Shown: positions 47,367 to 56,462 of the stretch, piece after piece
Position numbering within the stretch: position 1 is the first letter of the stretch
Layout: every line of letters begins with the position of its first letter
Source of the DNA: Flavobacteriales bacterium
GTDB lineage: Bacteria; Bacteroidota; Bacteroidia; Flavobacteriales_F; PHOS-HE28
Reading direction: 5' to 3'
Length of the DNA: 56,959 bases
NCBI GenBank assembly: GCA_013360395.1
Contig: JABWBQ010000013.1
Coordinates: forward strand, 1 to 56,959
Made by a program: the position numbers and the translations under genes
The notes under the pieces: model-generated
What the model saw: only the letters and a program-made list of their open reading frames with translations
Told to the model about the DNA's origin: nothing
The model's database searches: none

Positions 47367-49100
47367 ATGGTCCTCCTTGCCGCCCTCCTGCTCCTGCTCC
47401 TGGCCGCGCTGGCCTGGGGGCTGGCCCGCCTGGGGTTCGCGCCGGTGAAGGGTTATGTGGACGGGCTGGCGCCCGATGGTGCGGTGGAGACCTACAGCCC
47501 GGCGTTCCACGAGCGGGTGCGGGGCAACCTGCGGGCCCTGGCGGCGGGGTGCGCCGGGGTGGCGGGACTGCTGCTGGCCGGGGGGCGGCTGCTGGCAAGG
47601 TCGCTGCCCCGGGACGGGATGCAGCGCGGCGCCCTGTGGGCCGACCTGCGGCGGGCCCTGGTGAAGCTCCACAAGCGCACCTCGCGCACGCACAAGCTGT
47701 TCGTGGCCGGCATCATCGCGGTGGGGGCCGTGCTGCGCCTTGTGCAGCTGCAGGCGCCGATCATCTACGACGAGGCCTTCACCTATGTGTACTACGCCGT
47801 GCGCCCGCTGGCCGTGATCGTCTCGGACTACAGCTACCCCAACAACCAGGTGTTGCACACCATCCTGGTGAAGCTGAGCACGGCCGTGTTCGGGGTGCAC
47901 CTCTGGAGCCTGCGCCTGCCGGCGTTGCTGGCCGGCATCCTGGCCATGCCGCTGGCCTACCTGTTCGTGCGGGCCCACTTCAACCGCTACATCGCCCTGT
48001 TGATGCTGGCGTTCGTGGCCTCCAGCGGAGCCCTGATCGAGTACAGCGCCCTGGGGCGGGGGTACAGCATCGTGTGGTGCATGCTGCTGCTGGGCTGGCT
48101 GGCCGGGCGCCATTTCGCCAAGACCAACGCGCTGGGCAGCGCCCTGGCCGTCGCCGTGGTGAACGCGCTGGGCATGTGGACGGTGACCACCATGCTGTAC
48201 GCGGCGGTGGCCTGCTACCTGTGGCTGCTCCTGCACCTGATGGTCAGTTACGACACCACCCTGGCCAAGCGGTTGAAACGACTGGCCCTGTCCTTCGGGG
48301 TGTTCGTGGTGCTCACCGCCGCACTTTACATGCCGGTGATCGTGGTCCACGGCCTGGGCCAGCTGTTCCACCACCCCACCATGGGCGACAACAGCTGGGA
48401 GGTGTTCTCGGCCACGCACCAGGACAGGGCCTTCGACCTCTACGCCTACTTCAACGACACGGCGGCCACCTGGATCAGCCTGCTGGGCATGGCCGGGATG
48501 GTCTACGCGGCCTACATCAGCTCCAAGTTCCGGCTGCTGCTGGTGGCGATGGTGGCCGGGGCGGTGCCCATCGTGATCGCCCAACGGCTGGTGGCCCCGC
48601 CGCGGGTATGGACCTACACCCTGTTCGTGCTGCACCTCAGCTCGGCCATCGCCCTGTTCTACCTCCTGAAGCTGGTGCAGGAGACGCTCGTGCCCTCCCT
48701 GAGCAAGCGCCTGCGCACCAGCGTCACCGCCCTGGTGGTGCTTGCGGGGCTCTCGTACACCGGCATGCGCGGCATCCACGACCGCATTGAGCGCTTCCCG
48801 GAGGCCGCCCTGGCCACCGAACACTTCCGGGGCGCCCTCGGCCCCGCCGATCGGGTGATGGTGGAGTTCCCTTGGGAGGCGCCCGTGGAGTTCCATTTCA
48901 TGGACCGTGGCATCCCCATCGATGCGCTCTACCGCACCCCCGCCTCCGGCGCCGCCGTCTACGTGCTGGTGAGCCCGGCCCGGGAGCAGACCTTCGACGG
49001 CGTGTTGTTGCACCACCGGTTCCGCACCGATCAGCTTCGGGAACCCACCAAGGTGAAGGACTGGAAGCGGCTGGAGATCTGGCGTGCCACCGTGCGGTGA
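47367..49100 (+). CDS. GT-C family (PMT/ArnT-like) membrane glycosyltransferase
   Basis: The 577-residue protein has about a dozen transmembrane helices and the GT-C signature early in the second hydrophobic loop: APIIYDEAFTYVYYA with the Asp-Glu pair, then SDYSYPNNQVLHTILVK. These enzymes move a sugar from a lipid-phosphate carrier to a periplasmic acceptor. The N-terminal 90 residues include an extra helix pair not typical of the core. The last 90 residues form a soluble domain. It is a single gene between the padR promoter (divergent) and ettA; the acceptor is unknown. Confidence 0.83.
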   Translation: MVLLAALLLLLLAALAWGLARLGFAPVKGYVDGLAPDGAVETYSPAFHERVRGNLRALAAGCAGVAGLLLAGGRLLARSLPRDGMQRGALWADLRRALVKLHKRTSRTHKLFVAGIIAVGAVLRLVQLQAPIIYDEAFTYVYYAVRPLAVIVSDYSYPNNQVLHTILVKLSTAVFGVHLWSLRLPALLAGILAMPLAYLFVRAHFNRYIALLMLAFVASSGALIEYSALGRGYSIVWCMLLLGWLAGRHFAKTNALGSALAVAVVNALGMWTVTTMLYAAVACYLWLLLHLMVSYDTTLAKRLKRLALSFGVFVVLTAALYMPVIVVHGLGQLFHHPTMGDNSWEVFSATHQDRAFDLYAYFNDTAATWISLLGMAGMVYAAYISSKFRLLLVAMVAGAVPIVIAQRLVAPPRVWTYTLFVLHLSSAIALFYLLKLVQETLVPSLSKRLRTSVTALVVLAGLSYTGMRGIHDRIERFPEAALATEHFRGALGPADRVMVEFPWEAPVEFHFMDRGIPIDALYRTPASGAAVYVLVSPAREQTFDGVLLHHRFRTDQLREPTKVKDWKRLEIWRATVR

Positions 49101-49198
49101 GCAGCACCCGCCGAACGATCGCCCCGAAACCCGACCTTTGCGGCCCCGTTGCCGCCCACGGTCCGCGGCGCGGTGCTTAACCGACAACCCCAGCGCAC

Positions 49199-50893
<1,695 letters not shown>

Positions 50894-50967
50894 TCGTTCG
50901 GCTCGAATGAAGGGAGGCCCGGTCGTATGCGACCGGAGTTCATGCTGTCGTTGCCTAACTTTCGGCC

Positions 50968-51198
50968 ATGGCCAAGCGGCTTGTCGTGGAAGTGCCCGAC
51001 TTCGTCCAATTGGACGTGATGGAGTTGCGGATGATCCTTGCGGCACGTCTGTACGAGCAAGGGCGATTGGCGTTGGGTCATGCCGCCAAACTGGCGGGAA
51101 TGACCAAGCGATCGTTCATGGAGCGGCTAGGGGAGTACGGTGTGTCTGTCTTCAACTACCCGGCGAGCGATCTGGAGAACGACCTGAAGAATGCCTGA
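50968..51198 (+). CDS. UPF0175-family antitoxin
   Basis: The 76-residue protein has a ribbon-like N-terminus (LVVEVPDFVQLDVMELRMIL) and a helix-turn-helix-like stretch (GRLALGHAAKLAGMTKRSFMERLGEYGV), matching UPF0175 proteins. These are the usual antitoxins of DUF3368 PIN toxins and likely bind both toxin and promoter. TAACTTTC about ten bases before the ATG may be its -7 box. It overlaps the toxin gene by 8 bases. The pair sits inside the duplicated end of ettA. Confidence 0.9.
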   Translation: MAKRLVVEVPDFVQLDVMELRMILAARLYEQGRLALGHAAKLAGMTKRSFMERLGEYGVSVFNYPASDLENDLKNA

Positions 51199-51646
51199 GG
51201 TCGTCATCTCGGACAGCAGTTGCCTGATCGCTCTAACGAACGCCGGTCATCTGGGAATTCTGCACAAAGTCTACGGGGTCATCATCACAACGCCGGAAGT
51301 GGTGGCCGAATACGGGCTCGAAGTGCCGGAGTGGATCCATGTGAGGTCACCGAAGGACAGCAGCCTGACCGAGCGGTTCTCTGCACAAGTGGATCCAGGC
51401 GAGGCCAGCGCGATCGCCTTGGCCATGGAGATCGAAGGAAGTGTGTTGATACTCGATGACTGGTCCGCACGCCGTTTGGCCGCTGACCTGTCACTGCCAC
51501 ACACCGGAACAGTTGGAGTTCTCCTGAAGGCCAAAGCGCTCGGTGTCATTCCCTTCATTGCTCCCATCCTGAATGACTTGGAGCGGGTCCAATTTCGGTT
51601 GTCCCCAGGGATCATTCGTGCCTCGCTTAGGCTGGCCGGGGAGTGA
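51191..51646 (+). CDS. DUF3368-family PIN-domain toxin
   Basis: The 151-residue protein is a PIN-like nuclease: VISDSSCLIAL holds the first Asp, then Glu in TTPEVVAEYG, Asp-Pro-Gly-Glu (VDPGEASAIAL) and LILDDWSAR hold the rest of the acidic metal site, and HTGTVGVLLKAK closes the domain. DUF3368 proteins pair with UPF0175 antitoxins and cleave RNA in the PIN family. It overlaps the antitoxin by 8 bases. The gene ends 17 bases before the second copy of the ettA tail. Confidence 0.9.
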   Translation: MPEVVISDSSCLIALTNAGHLGILHKVYGVIITTPEVVAEYGLEVPEWIHVRSPKDSSLTERFSAQVDPGEASAIALAMEIEGSVLILDDWSARRLAADLSLPHTGTVGVLLKAKALGVIPFIAPILNDLERVQFRLSPGIIRASLRLAGE

Positions 51647-51663
51647 TCCTTCAGGATCGTGCT

Positions 51664-51738
51664 GAGAACCGCAAGAAGCGCCTGGGTGGGGACATCGTGC
51701 CGCACCGGATCAAGTACCGGAAGCTGGTGCGGGGGTGA
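51664..51738 (+). repeat. Direct repeat 1b: orphan copy of the ettA 3' end
   Basis: This is a 71/75 identical copy of 50819-50893, including the stop codon, with no start or upstream ettA body. It is followed by the terminator hairpin that would end an undisturbed ettA transcript. All four differences are silent, so each copy was once under protein-level selection. Confidence 0.92.
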
Positions 51739-51757
51739 GCGGAACGAAGCCACAAGA

Positions 51758-51789
51758 AAGCCCGGTGAGGAACCGGGCTTTTCCTTTTC
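51758..51789 (+). terminator. Intrinsic terminator after the orphan ettA tail
   Basis: AAGCCCGGT and ACCGGGCTT form a 9-bp stem with a five-base loop, followed by TTTTCCTTTTCC. It lies 20 bases after the orphan stop at 51738, which suggests it was originally the terminator of ettA; it now ends the toxin-antitoxin transcript as well. Confidence 0.82.
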
Positions 51790-51855
51790 CTCATGAGCCG
51801 GGTCTTTCCCGACGCACTTGCCGGTGACGGTCGGCCCGCCGACCAAGCCGTCTGA

Positions 51856-51869
51856 CCGGTATATACCGG
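51856..51869. promoter_or_regulatory. Perfect 14-bp palindrome upstream of hisS
   Basis: CCGGTATATACCGG is a perfect inverted repeat lying between the terminator and hisS, about 146 bases before the start codon. A hairpin GTCCCC-tccg-GGGGAC follows at 51924-51939. Either could be an operator or leader structure for hisS; no regulator is known. Confidence 0.35.
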
Positions 51870-52014
51870 CGCGATCCTGGCTTGGAGCCGGCATCATGGG
51901 CACCTACCCTTGTTCCGCGAAGCGTCCCCTCCGGGGGACATTCTGGTGGGTGGACCGTCCTTGGGCACAGCCTGGGCGGTCCACTGCCGTTGGGGGCGGT
52001 ACTTTCGCGGCCGC

Positions 52015-53349
52015 ATGGCCACCAAGCCCTCCATCCCCAAAGGCACCCGCGACTTCGGTCCGCAGGAGATGCTGCGCCGCAAGTACATCTTCAGCACCAT
52101 CGAACGGGTCTTCCAGAAGTACGGCTACCAGCCGCTGGAGACCCCGGCGATGGAACACCTGGAGACCCTCACGGGCAAGTACGGCGAGGAGGGCGACCGG
52201 CTGATCTTCAAGGTGCTGAAACGGGGTGCCGAGCTCGAACGCGCCCTGGAGGATCGCAGCAAGGGCCTGGCGGATGAAGCCCTGCGCTACGACCTCACGG
52301 TGCCCTTCGCGCGGTACGTGGTGCAGCACCAGCAGGAGCTCACCTTCCCCTTCAAACGCTACCAGGTCCAGCCCGTGTGGCGCGCCGACCGCCCGCAGAA
52401 AGGCCGCTACCGCGAGTTCTACCAGTGTGATGCGGACGTGATCGGCAGCACCGGTTTGCTGAACGAGGTGGAATTGGTGATGCTGTTGGACGAGGCGTTC
52501 ACCGCGCTCGGCCTGCAGGTGACGATCAAGCTGAACAACCGCAAGGTGCTCAGCGGCATCGCGGAGGTGAGCGGGCAGCCGGAGAAGGTCGTGGACATGG
52601 TCACGGCCATCGACAAGCTGGACAAGATCGGGCGCGAGAAGGTGGCGGAGGAGATGCGGTTGAAGGGCATCACCGAGGCGTCCATCGCCCGCATCGCACC
52701 GCTGTTCGAGCTGAAGGGCACCTGGAAGGAGCAACGTCCGCAGCTGGAGCAATGGCTGGCCTCAAGCGCGGTCGCGCAGGAGGGCTTGCAGGAGCTTTCG
52801 TTCGTGTTCGACACCGTGGGCGGGTTGAAGAGCGCGGCGGTGGAGTTCGACCCGACGTTGGCCCGCGGCCTTGACTACTACACCGGCGCCATCTTCGAGG
52901 TGAAGGCCAACGAAGGCACGCTCCAGAGCAGCATCTCCGGCGGCGGTCGCTACGACGACCTCACCGGCGTGTTCGGGCTGAAGGGCATGAGCGGCGTGGG
53001 CATCAGCTTCGGCGCCGACCGCATCTACGACGTGCTGCTGGAGACGGGCAAGTTCCCGGCCGAGCTGGGCAGCAGCACGAGGTTGCTCTTCGCCAACTTC
53101 GGCGAGGCCGAAGCACTGCACTGCCTGCAGCTGTTGCGCGCGGTGCGCGACGCGGGCATCGCCGCCGAACTCTACCCGGACAAGGCCAAGATGGCCAGGC
53201 AGTTCAAGTACGCCGACGACAAGGGCATCCCCTTCGTGGCCATCATCGGCGAGCAGGAAATGAAGGACGGCACCATCACCGTGAAGGACATGAAGAGCGG
53301 CGAGCAGCGGGCGGTGACGACAGCCGGGTTGATCGCAGCCATCGCTTGA
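52015..53349 (+). CDS. hisS: Histidyl-tRNA synthetase
   Basis: The 444-residue class II synthetase charges tRNA-His. Motif 2 region RYQVQPVWRADRPQKGRYREFYQCDAD, the histidine-specific LARGLDYYTGAIFEV and motif 3 GGRYDDLTGVFG / GVGISFGADRIYDVL are intact, followed by the anticodon-binding domain (about 350-444). ATG 52015 begins MATKPSIPKGTRDFGP. A TACTTTCG box lies at about 52000-52007, very close to the start. Its last codons and stop are part of a direct repeat that recurs at 54221. Confidence 0.96.
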   Translation: MATKPSIPKGTRDFGPQEMLRRKYIFSTIERVFQKYGYQPLETPAMEHLETLTGKYGEEGDRLIFKVLKRGAELERALEDRSKGLADEALRYDLTVPFARYVVQHQQELTFPFKRYQVQPVWRADRPQKGRYREFYQCDADVIGSTGLLNEVELVMLLDEAFTALGLQVTIKLNNRKVLSGIAEVSGQPEKVVDMVTAIDKLDKIGREKVAEEMRLKGITEASIARIAPLFELKGTWKEQRPQLEQWLASSAVAQEGLQELSFVFDTVGGLKSAAVEFDPTLARGLDYYTGAIFEVKANEGTLQSSISGGGRYDDLTGVFGLKGMSGVGISFGADRIYDVLLETGKFPAELGSSTRLLFANFGEAEALHCLQLLRAVRDAGIAAELYPDKAKMARQFKYADDKGIPFVAIIGEQEMKDGTITVKDMKSGEQRAVTTAGLIAAIA

Positions 53350-53439
53350 TCATCCACGATGTACCGTCGGCCCATCGGTTCGACCATATCCCAGCCATGA
53401 AGCCCCATCCCATCCGCACCATCGGCCTGAAGCTCGATG
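53328..53439 (+). repeat. Direct repeat 2a: hisS 3' end, spacer and start of hutH-like sequence
   Basis: The segment begins in the last codons of hisS (53328-53357, 27 of 30 bases match 54221-54250) and continues, after a spacer of different length (39 versus 50 bases), with a 38-base perfect block (53377-53414 = 54281-54318). Similarity fades after 53439. The copies flank the second toxin-antitoxin module. Confidence 0.85.
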
Positions 53440-53468
53440 GCGCTGAGATCAGCGTCCGTCATACGTAG
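53397..53468 (+). pseudogene. 5' stub of hutH (orphan start)
   Basis: An ATG at 53397 opens a frame of 23 codons that starts MKPHPIRTIGLKLDG, nearly the same as the first residues of the real hutH (MKPHPITTIGLRLDE), then diverges and stops at TAG 53466-53468. The identical leader sequence precedes it. It is a leftover or imported first part of hutH, cut off by the toxin-antitoxin module. Confidence 0.85.
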
Positions 53469-53494
53469 GGGATCTGCCTGTATACGTATATTTG
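53461..53494 (+). promoter_or_regulatory. Promoter/operator candidate of the second toxin-antitoxin module
   Basis: TATATTTG at 53487-53494 fully matches the -7 consensus TAnnTTTG and overlaps a perfect palindrome TATACGTATA (53481-53490). A second ATACGTA lies at 53461-53467, exactly 21 bases from the one at 53482-53488, so a dimeric antitoxin could bind both on one face. The -7 box is only four bases from the ATG, implying a nearly leaderless transcript. Confidence 0.5.
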
Positions 53495-53498
53495 AGGA

Positions 53499-53768
53499 AT
53501 GAAGGAGAACCTCACCATCAGTGTGGACCGCGCCGCCAAGCGGAAGGCGGAGGCCTACAAGAAGCGTACGGGCGTCACCCTCGGCCGGATCTTCGAGCTG
53601 GGTGTCACCTATGCGGTGGGCATCGCAGCCGCACAGGACACCTCCACCAAGGTGCTTTGGGCCGATCGGGAAGTGGGTGTGGCGGCCGATGCCTTCAAGC
53701 CGTCCGACCATGAACGGGACGATATGCTGGGTGCCTTGCTTCGGAAACACCTTCCCCGCAGGCGATGA
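53499..53768 (+). CDS. Antitoxin-like protein of a PIN-domain toxin-antitoxin pair
   Basis: The 89-residue protein starts MKENLTISVDRAAKRKAEAY, a ribbon-helix-helix-like pattern (strand followed by basic helix), then has KKRTGVTLGRIFELGV and a charged C-terminal half ending RRR. Its position directly before, and 4-base overlap with, a VapC-type gene identify it as the antitoxin; a clear family name is lacking. The palindrome at 53481-53490 is a candidate autoregulatory site. Confidence 0.78.
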   Translation: MKENLTISVDRAAKRKAEAYKKRTGVTLGRIFELGVTYAVGIAAAQDTSTKVLWADREVGVAADAFKPSDHERDDMLGALLRKHLPRRR

Positions 53769-54205
53769 AACACATCCTGCTGGATACGAACATTCTCCTG
53801 GACCGGTCCTTTCAACGTGCCCCCGCGAATACGGCAAGCATGGAAGTGTTGCGCCGCTGCCAGTTGGGCCAGTTGCACGGGTATGCCACCGGTTGGACGA
53901 TCATGACGCTTATGTACTTGATGGATGCTGCCCGCGATGCGAAGGGCCAACGGATCTGGACCAAGCCGCTGATCATTGCGGAAACGAGCATGCTGCTCAC
54001 CTTCATCACGGTCATCGAGGCGAACAATACCGCATTCGCCAACGGGCTGGCCATGGGTTGGACGGACTGGGAGGACGCCGTCATCTATGCCGCAGGCGAT
54101 GCCCATCCTTTGGTGGAGGCCGTGGTGACCAAGGAGAAGAAGTTCGTGGCCCGGACCGGGAAGTTGCCGGGTATCAAGGCCGTGTACCCGTCCGATGTGC
54201 TTTAG
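53765..54205 (+). CDS. VapC-like PIN-domain toxin
   Basis: The 146-residue protein begins KHILLDTNILLD with the first conserved Asp pair, has a mid-domain acidic region, TDWEDAVIYAAG with Asp/Glu residues typical of the PIN metal site and VTKEKKFV near the end. PIN toxins cleave RNA. The gene is translationally coupled to its antitoxin (ATGA at 53765). It is unrelated to the DUF3368 toxin 2.5 kb upstream, so two distinct modules flank hisS. It ends 15 bases before the second copy of repeat 2. Confidence 0.85.
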   Translation: MKHILLDTNILLDRSFQRAPANTASMEVLRRCQLGQLHGYATGWTIMTLMYLMDAARDAKGQRIWTKPLIIAETSMLLTFITVIEANNTAFANGLAMGWTDWEDAVIYAAGDAHPLVEAVVTKEKKFVARTGKLPGIKAVYPSDVL

Positions 54206-54220
54206 GCGATGGCGGATCGA

Positions 54221-54343
54221 GTTGAACGCAGCCATCCCTTGATCATCCACATGCCAACGACCATGCCGCGTCGCGCAGCCGGTTCGACCATATCCCAGCC
54301 ATGAAGCCCCATCCCATCACCACCATCGGCCTGCGGCTCGATG
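54221..54343 (+). repeat. Direct repeat 2b: hisS-like tail, spacer and start of hutH
   Basis: Bases 54221-54250 match the last codons and stop of hisS (53328-53357) without any hisS body before them; 54281-54318 match 53377-53414 exactly and include the true hutH start at 54301. This copy carries a silent relic of the hisS end and the working start of hutH, mirroring copy 2a. Confidence 0.85.
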
Positions 54344-55806
54344 AACTGGAGGCCATCCTGCGCGCGCATCGGCCCATCACCCTCGCCAGCGATGCCCGGC
54401 AGGCCGTGAAGCGCAGCCATGCCTACCTGCGCGACCGGCTGAAGCGCAGCGACGCCCCGATCTACGGCGTGAACACCGGCTTCGGCGCGCTGTATGACAA
54501 GCCCATCGCGAAGAAGGACCTGGCCCAGCTGCAGCGGAACCTGGTGATGAGCCATGCCTGCGGCAGCGGCGAACCGGTGTCGGCCGACATCGTGCGCGCC
54601 ATGCTGGTGCTCAAGGTGCAGAACATGGCCTTCGGGCACAGCGCGGTGGCCCCCGCCACGGTGCAGCGGTTGGTGGACATGCACAACGCCGACGTGCTGC
54701 CCGTGGTGTACGAGCGCGGTTCGCTGGGCGCCTCCGGCGATCTGGCCCCGCTGGCGCACCTCTGCCTCCCGCTGCTGGGCCTGGGCGAGGTGGAATGGAA
54801 GGGAAGGCGCATGCCGGCGGGCAAGGCCCTGAAGGGCATGGGCTGGGAGCCGCTGGAGCTTGGCCCGAAGGAGGGGCTCGCCCTGCTGAACGGCACCCAG
54901 TTCATGAACGCCTACGCCGCGCTGCTCACCCTGCGGATGGCCCGCCTGGCCGACCTCGCGGACCTGATCGCCGCCGTGAGCCTCGACGCCTTCGACGGGC
55001 GCATCGAGCCCTTCCACGCCTCGGTGCACGCCGTGCGCCCGCACCCCGGACAGGCCGTGGTGGCGGCACGCATGCGCGGCCTGTTGGAGGGCAGCGCGCT
55101 CATCCGGCGGAGGAAATCCCACGTCCAGGACCCGTACTCCTTCCGCTGCATCCCGCAGGTGCACGGCGCCAGCCGCGACGCCCTGGCCTATGTGGAACGC
55201 GTGGTGGAGCGCGAGCTCGAAGCGGTCACCGACAACCCCACCGTGTTCGACGACGAGGACCTGATCGTGAGCGCGGGCAACTTCCACGGCCAGCCCCTGG
55301 CCCTGGCCCTGGACGTCCTGGCCATCGCCGCCGCCGAGCTGGGCAGCATCAGCGAACGACGCCTCTACAAGCTCATCAGCGGCCAGCGCGGCCTGCCGGC
55401 CTTCCTGGTGGCGCGGCCCGGCCTCCACAGCGGCTTCATGATCCCGCAGTACACCGCCGCCTCCCTGGTGAGCGCCAACAAGCAGCGCTGCATGCCCAAC
55501 AGCGTGGACACCATCGACAGCAGCAACGGGCAGGAGGACCATGTGAGCATGGGCGCCGCGGCGGCCATCAAAGCCTGGCAGGTGGTGCACGATGTGGAGC
55601 GCATCCTGGCCATCGAACTGTTCGCCGCCGCACAGGCCCTCGAGTTCCGCCGGCCCGCCCGGAGCTCGGCACCGGTGGAATCCCTGGTCGCGGCCTTCCG
55701 CGCGCAGGTCCCCTTCCTGAAGGCGGACGAGGTGATGCACGACCACATGGAGGCGGCGCTCGCTTTCGTGCGCGGTGCTTCCATGGACCGATGGACGTTC
55801 ACCTGA
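54301..55806 (+). CDS. hutH: Histidine ammonia-lyase
   Basis: The 501-residue enzyme converts L-histidine to trans-urocanate and ammonia, the first step of histidine breakdown. The Ala144-Ser145-Gly146 triad in GSLGASGDLAPL forms the MIO cofactor; YGVNTGFG, QVHGASRDALAYV and the SSNGQEDHVSMG block are typical of the family. Other hut genes are not adjacent. The gene keeps its start because repeat 2b restores the leader and first codons after the toxin-antitoxin module. Its last 16 bases overlap the hydrolase gene. Confidence 0.96.
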   Translation: MKPHPITTIGLRLDELEAILRAHRPITLASDARQAVKRSHAYLRDRLKRSDAPIYGVNTGFGALYDKPIAKKDLAQLQRNLVMSHACGSGEPVSADIVRAMLVLKVQNMAFGHSAVAPATVQRLVDMHNADVLPVVYERGSLGASGDLAPLAHLCLPLLGLGEVEWKGRRMPAGKALKGMGWEPLELGPKEGLALLNGTQFMNAYAALLTLRMARLADLADLIAAVSLDAFDGRIEPFHASVHAVRPHPGQAVVAARMRGLLEGSALIRRRKSHVQDPYSFRCIPQVHGASRDALAYVERVVERELEAVTDNPTVFDDEDLIVSAGNFHGQPLALALDVLAIAAAELGSISERRLYKLISGQRGLPAFLVARPGLHSGFMIPQYTAASLVSANKQRCMPNSVDTIDSSNGQEDHVSMGAAAAIKAWQVVHDVERILAIELFAAAQALEFRRPARSSAPVESLVAAFRAQVPFLKADEVMHDHMEAALAFVRGASMDRWTFT

Positions 55807-56462
55807 TCCCCGGGCTCGGCACCGACCACCGGCTGTTCGGCCGGATCGAGCTGCCGGGTCATCGCATGATCGCCCGGGACTGGCCGACGATGCCCCACGG
55901 CAGCACCCTGGCCGACTATGCCTCCACACTGGCCGCCACGGTGGACCGTGAACGGCCGCACGCCCTGGTGGGCGTGAGCATGGGCGGCATGGTGGCGCAG
56001 GAGATGGCCGCCCTCACCGGCCCGCGCCATGTGGTGATCATCTCCAGCTGGAAGGGGCCCCACGAGATGCCGACCTCCATCCGGATGCTGCGCGGCACAC
56101 ATCCGGAACGGCTGATCTCCCGCACGCTGATCCAACGCGCCAAGCCCTTTCTGCGCTGGCAGATGGGGGCCACGACACCGGAGGACATCGCGTTGATGGA
56201 CGCACTGCTCGATGTGCATGCCGTGGACCAGATGCAGCGGCAGGTGGATGCCGTGCTGCGGTGGAACGGTCCGGCGAAGCCTGTGGCAGGGCTGGTGCAC
56301 CTGCACGGTGACCGGGACCACCTGATGCCCTTGGGACCCATCCGCGATGCGGTGGTGGTGAAGGGCGGCGGGCACCTGATGGTGCACACCCTGGCGCCCA
56401 CGATCTCGGCCCTGCTGCAACGCGCGCTGGCCGGTGAGCCGCTCAGTTCCGGCCCAGCTTGA
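55791..56462 (+). CDS. Alpha/beta hydrolase
   Basis: The 223-residue protein has the alpha/beta hydrolase core: oxyanion strand HLIPGLGTDHRLF, nucleophile elbow GVSMGG with Ser63, acid region HGDRDHLMP and the final His in GGGHLMV. The substrate (ester, amide, thioester) is unknown. It overlaps hutH by 16 bases and is probably co-translated with it, though no role in histidine breakdown is known for such a gene. It converges with the TonB-like gene with a 20-base overlap. Confidence 0.87.
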   Translation: MDVHLIPGLGTDHRLFGRIELPGHRMIARDWPTMPHGSTLADYASTLAATVDRERPHALVGVSMGGMVAQEMAALTGPRHVVIISSWKGPHEMPTSIRMLRGTHPERLISRTLIQRAKPFLRWQMGATTPEDIALMDALLDVHAVDQMQRQVDAVLRWNGPAKPVAGLVHLHGDRDHLMPLGPIRDAVVVKGGGHLMVHTLAPTISALLQRALAGEPLSSGPA

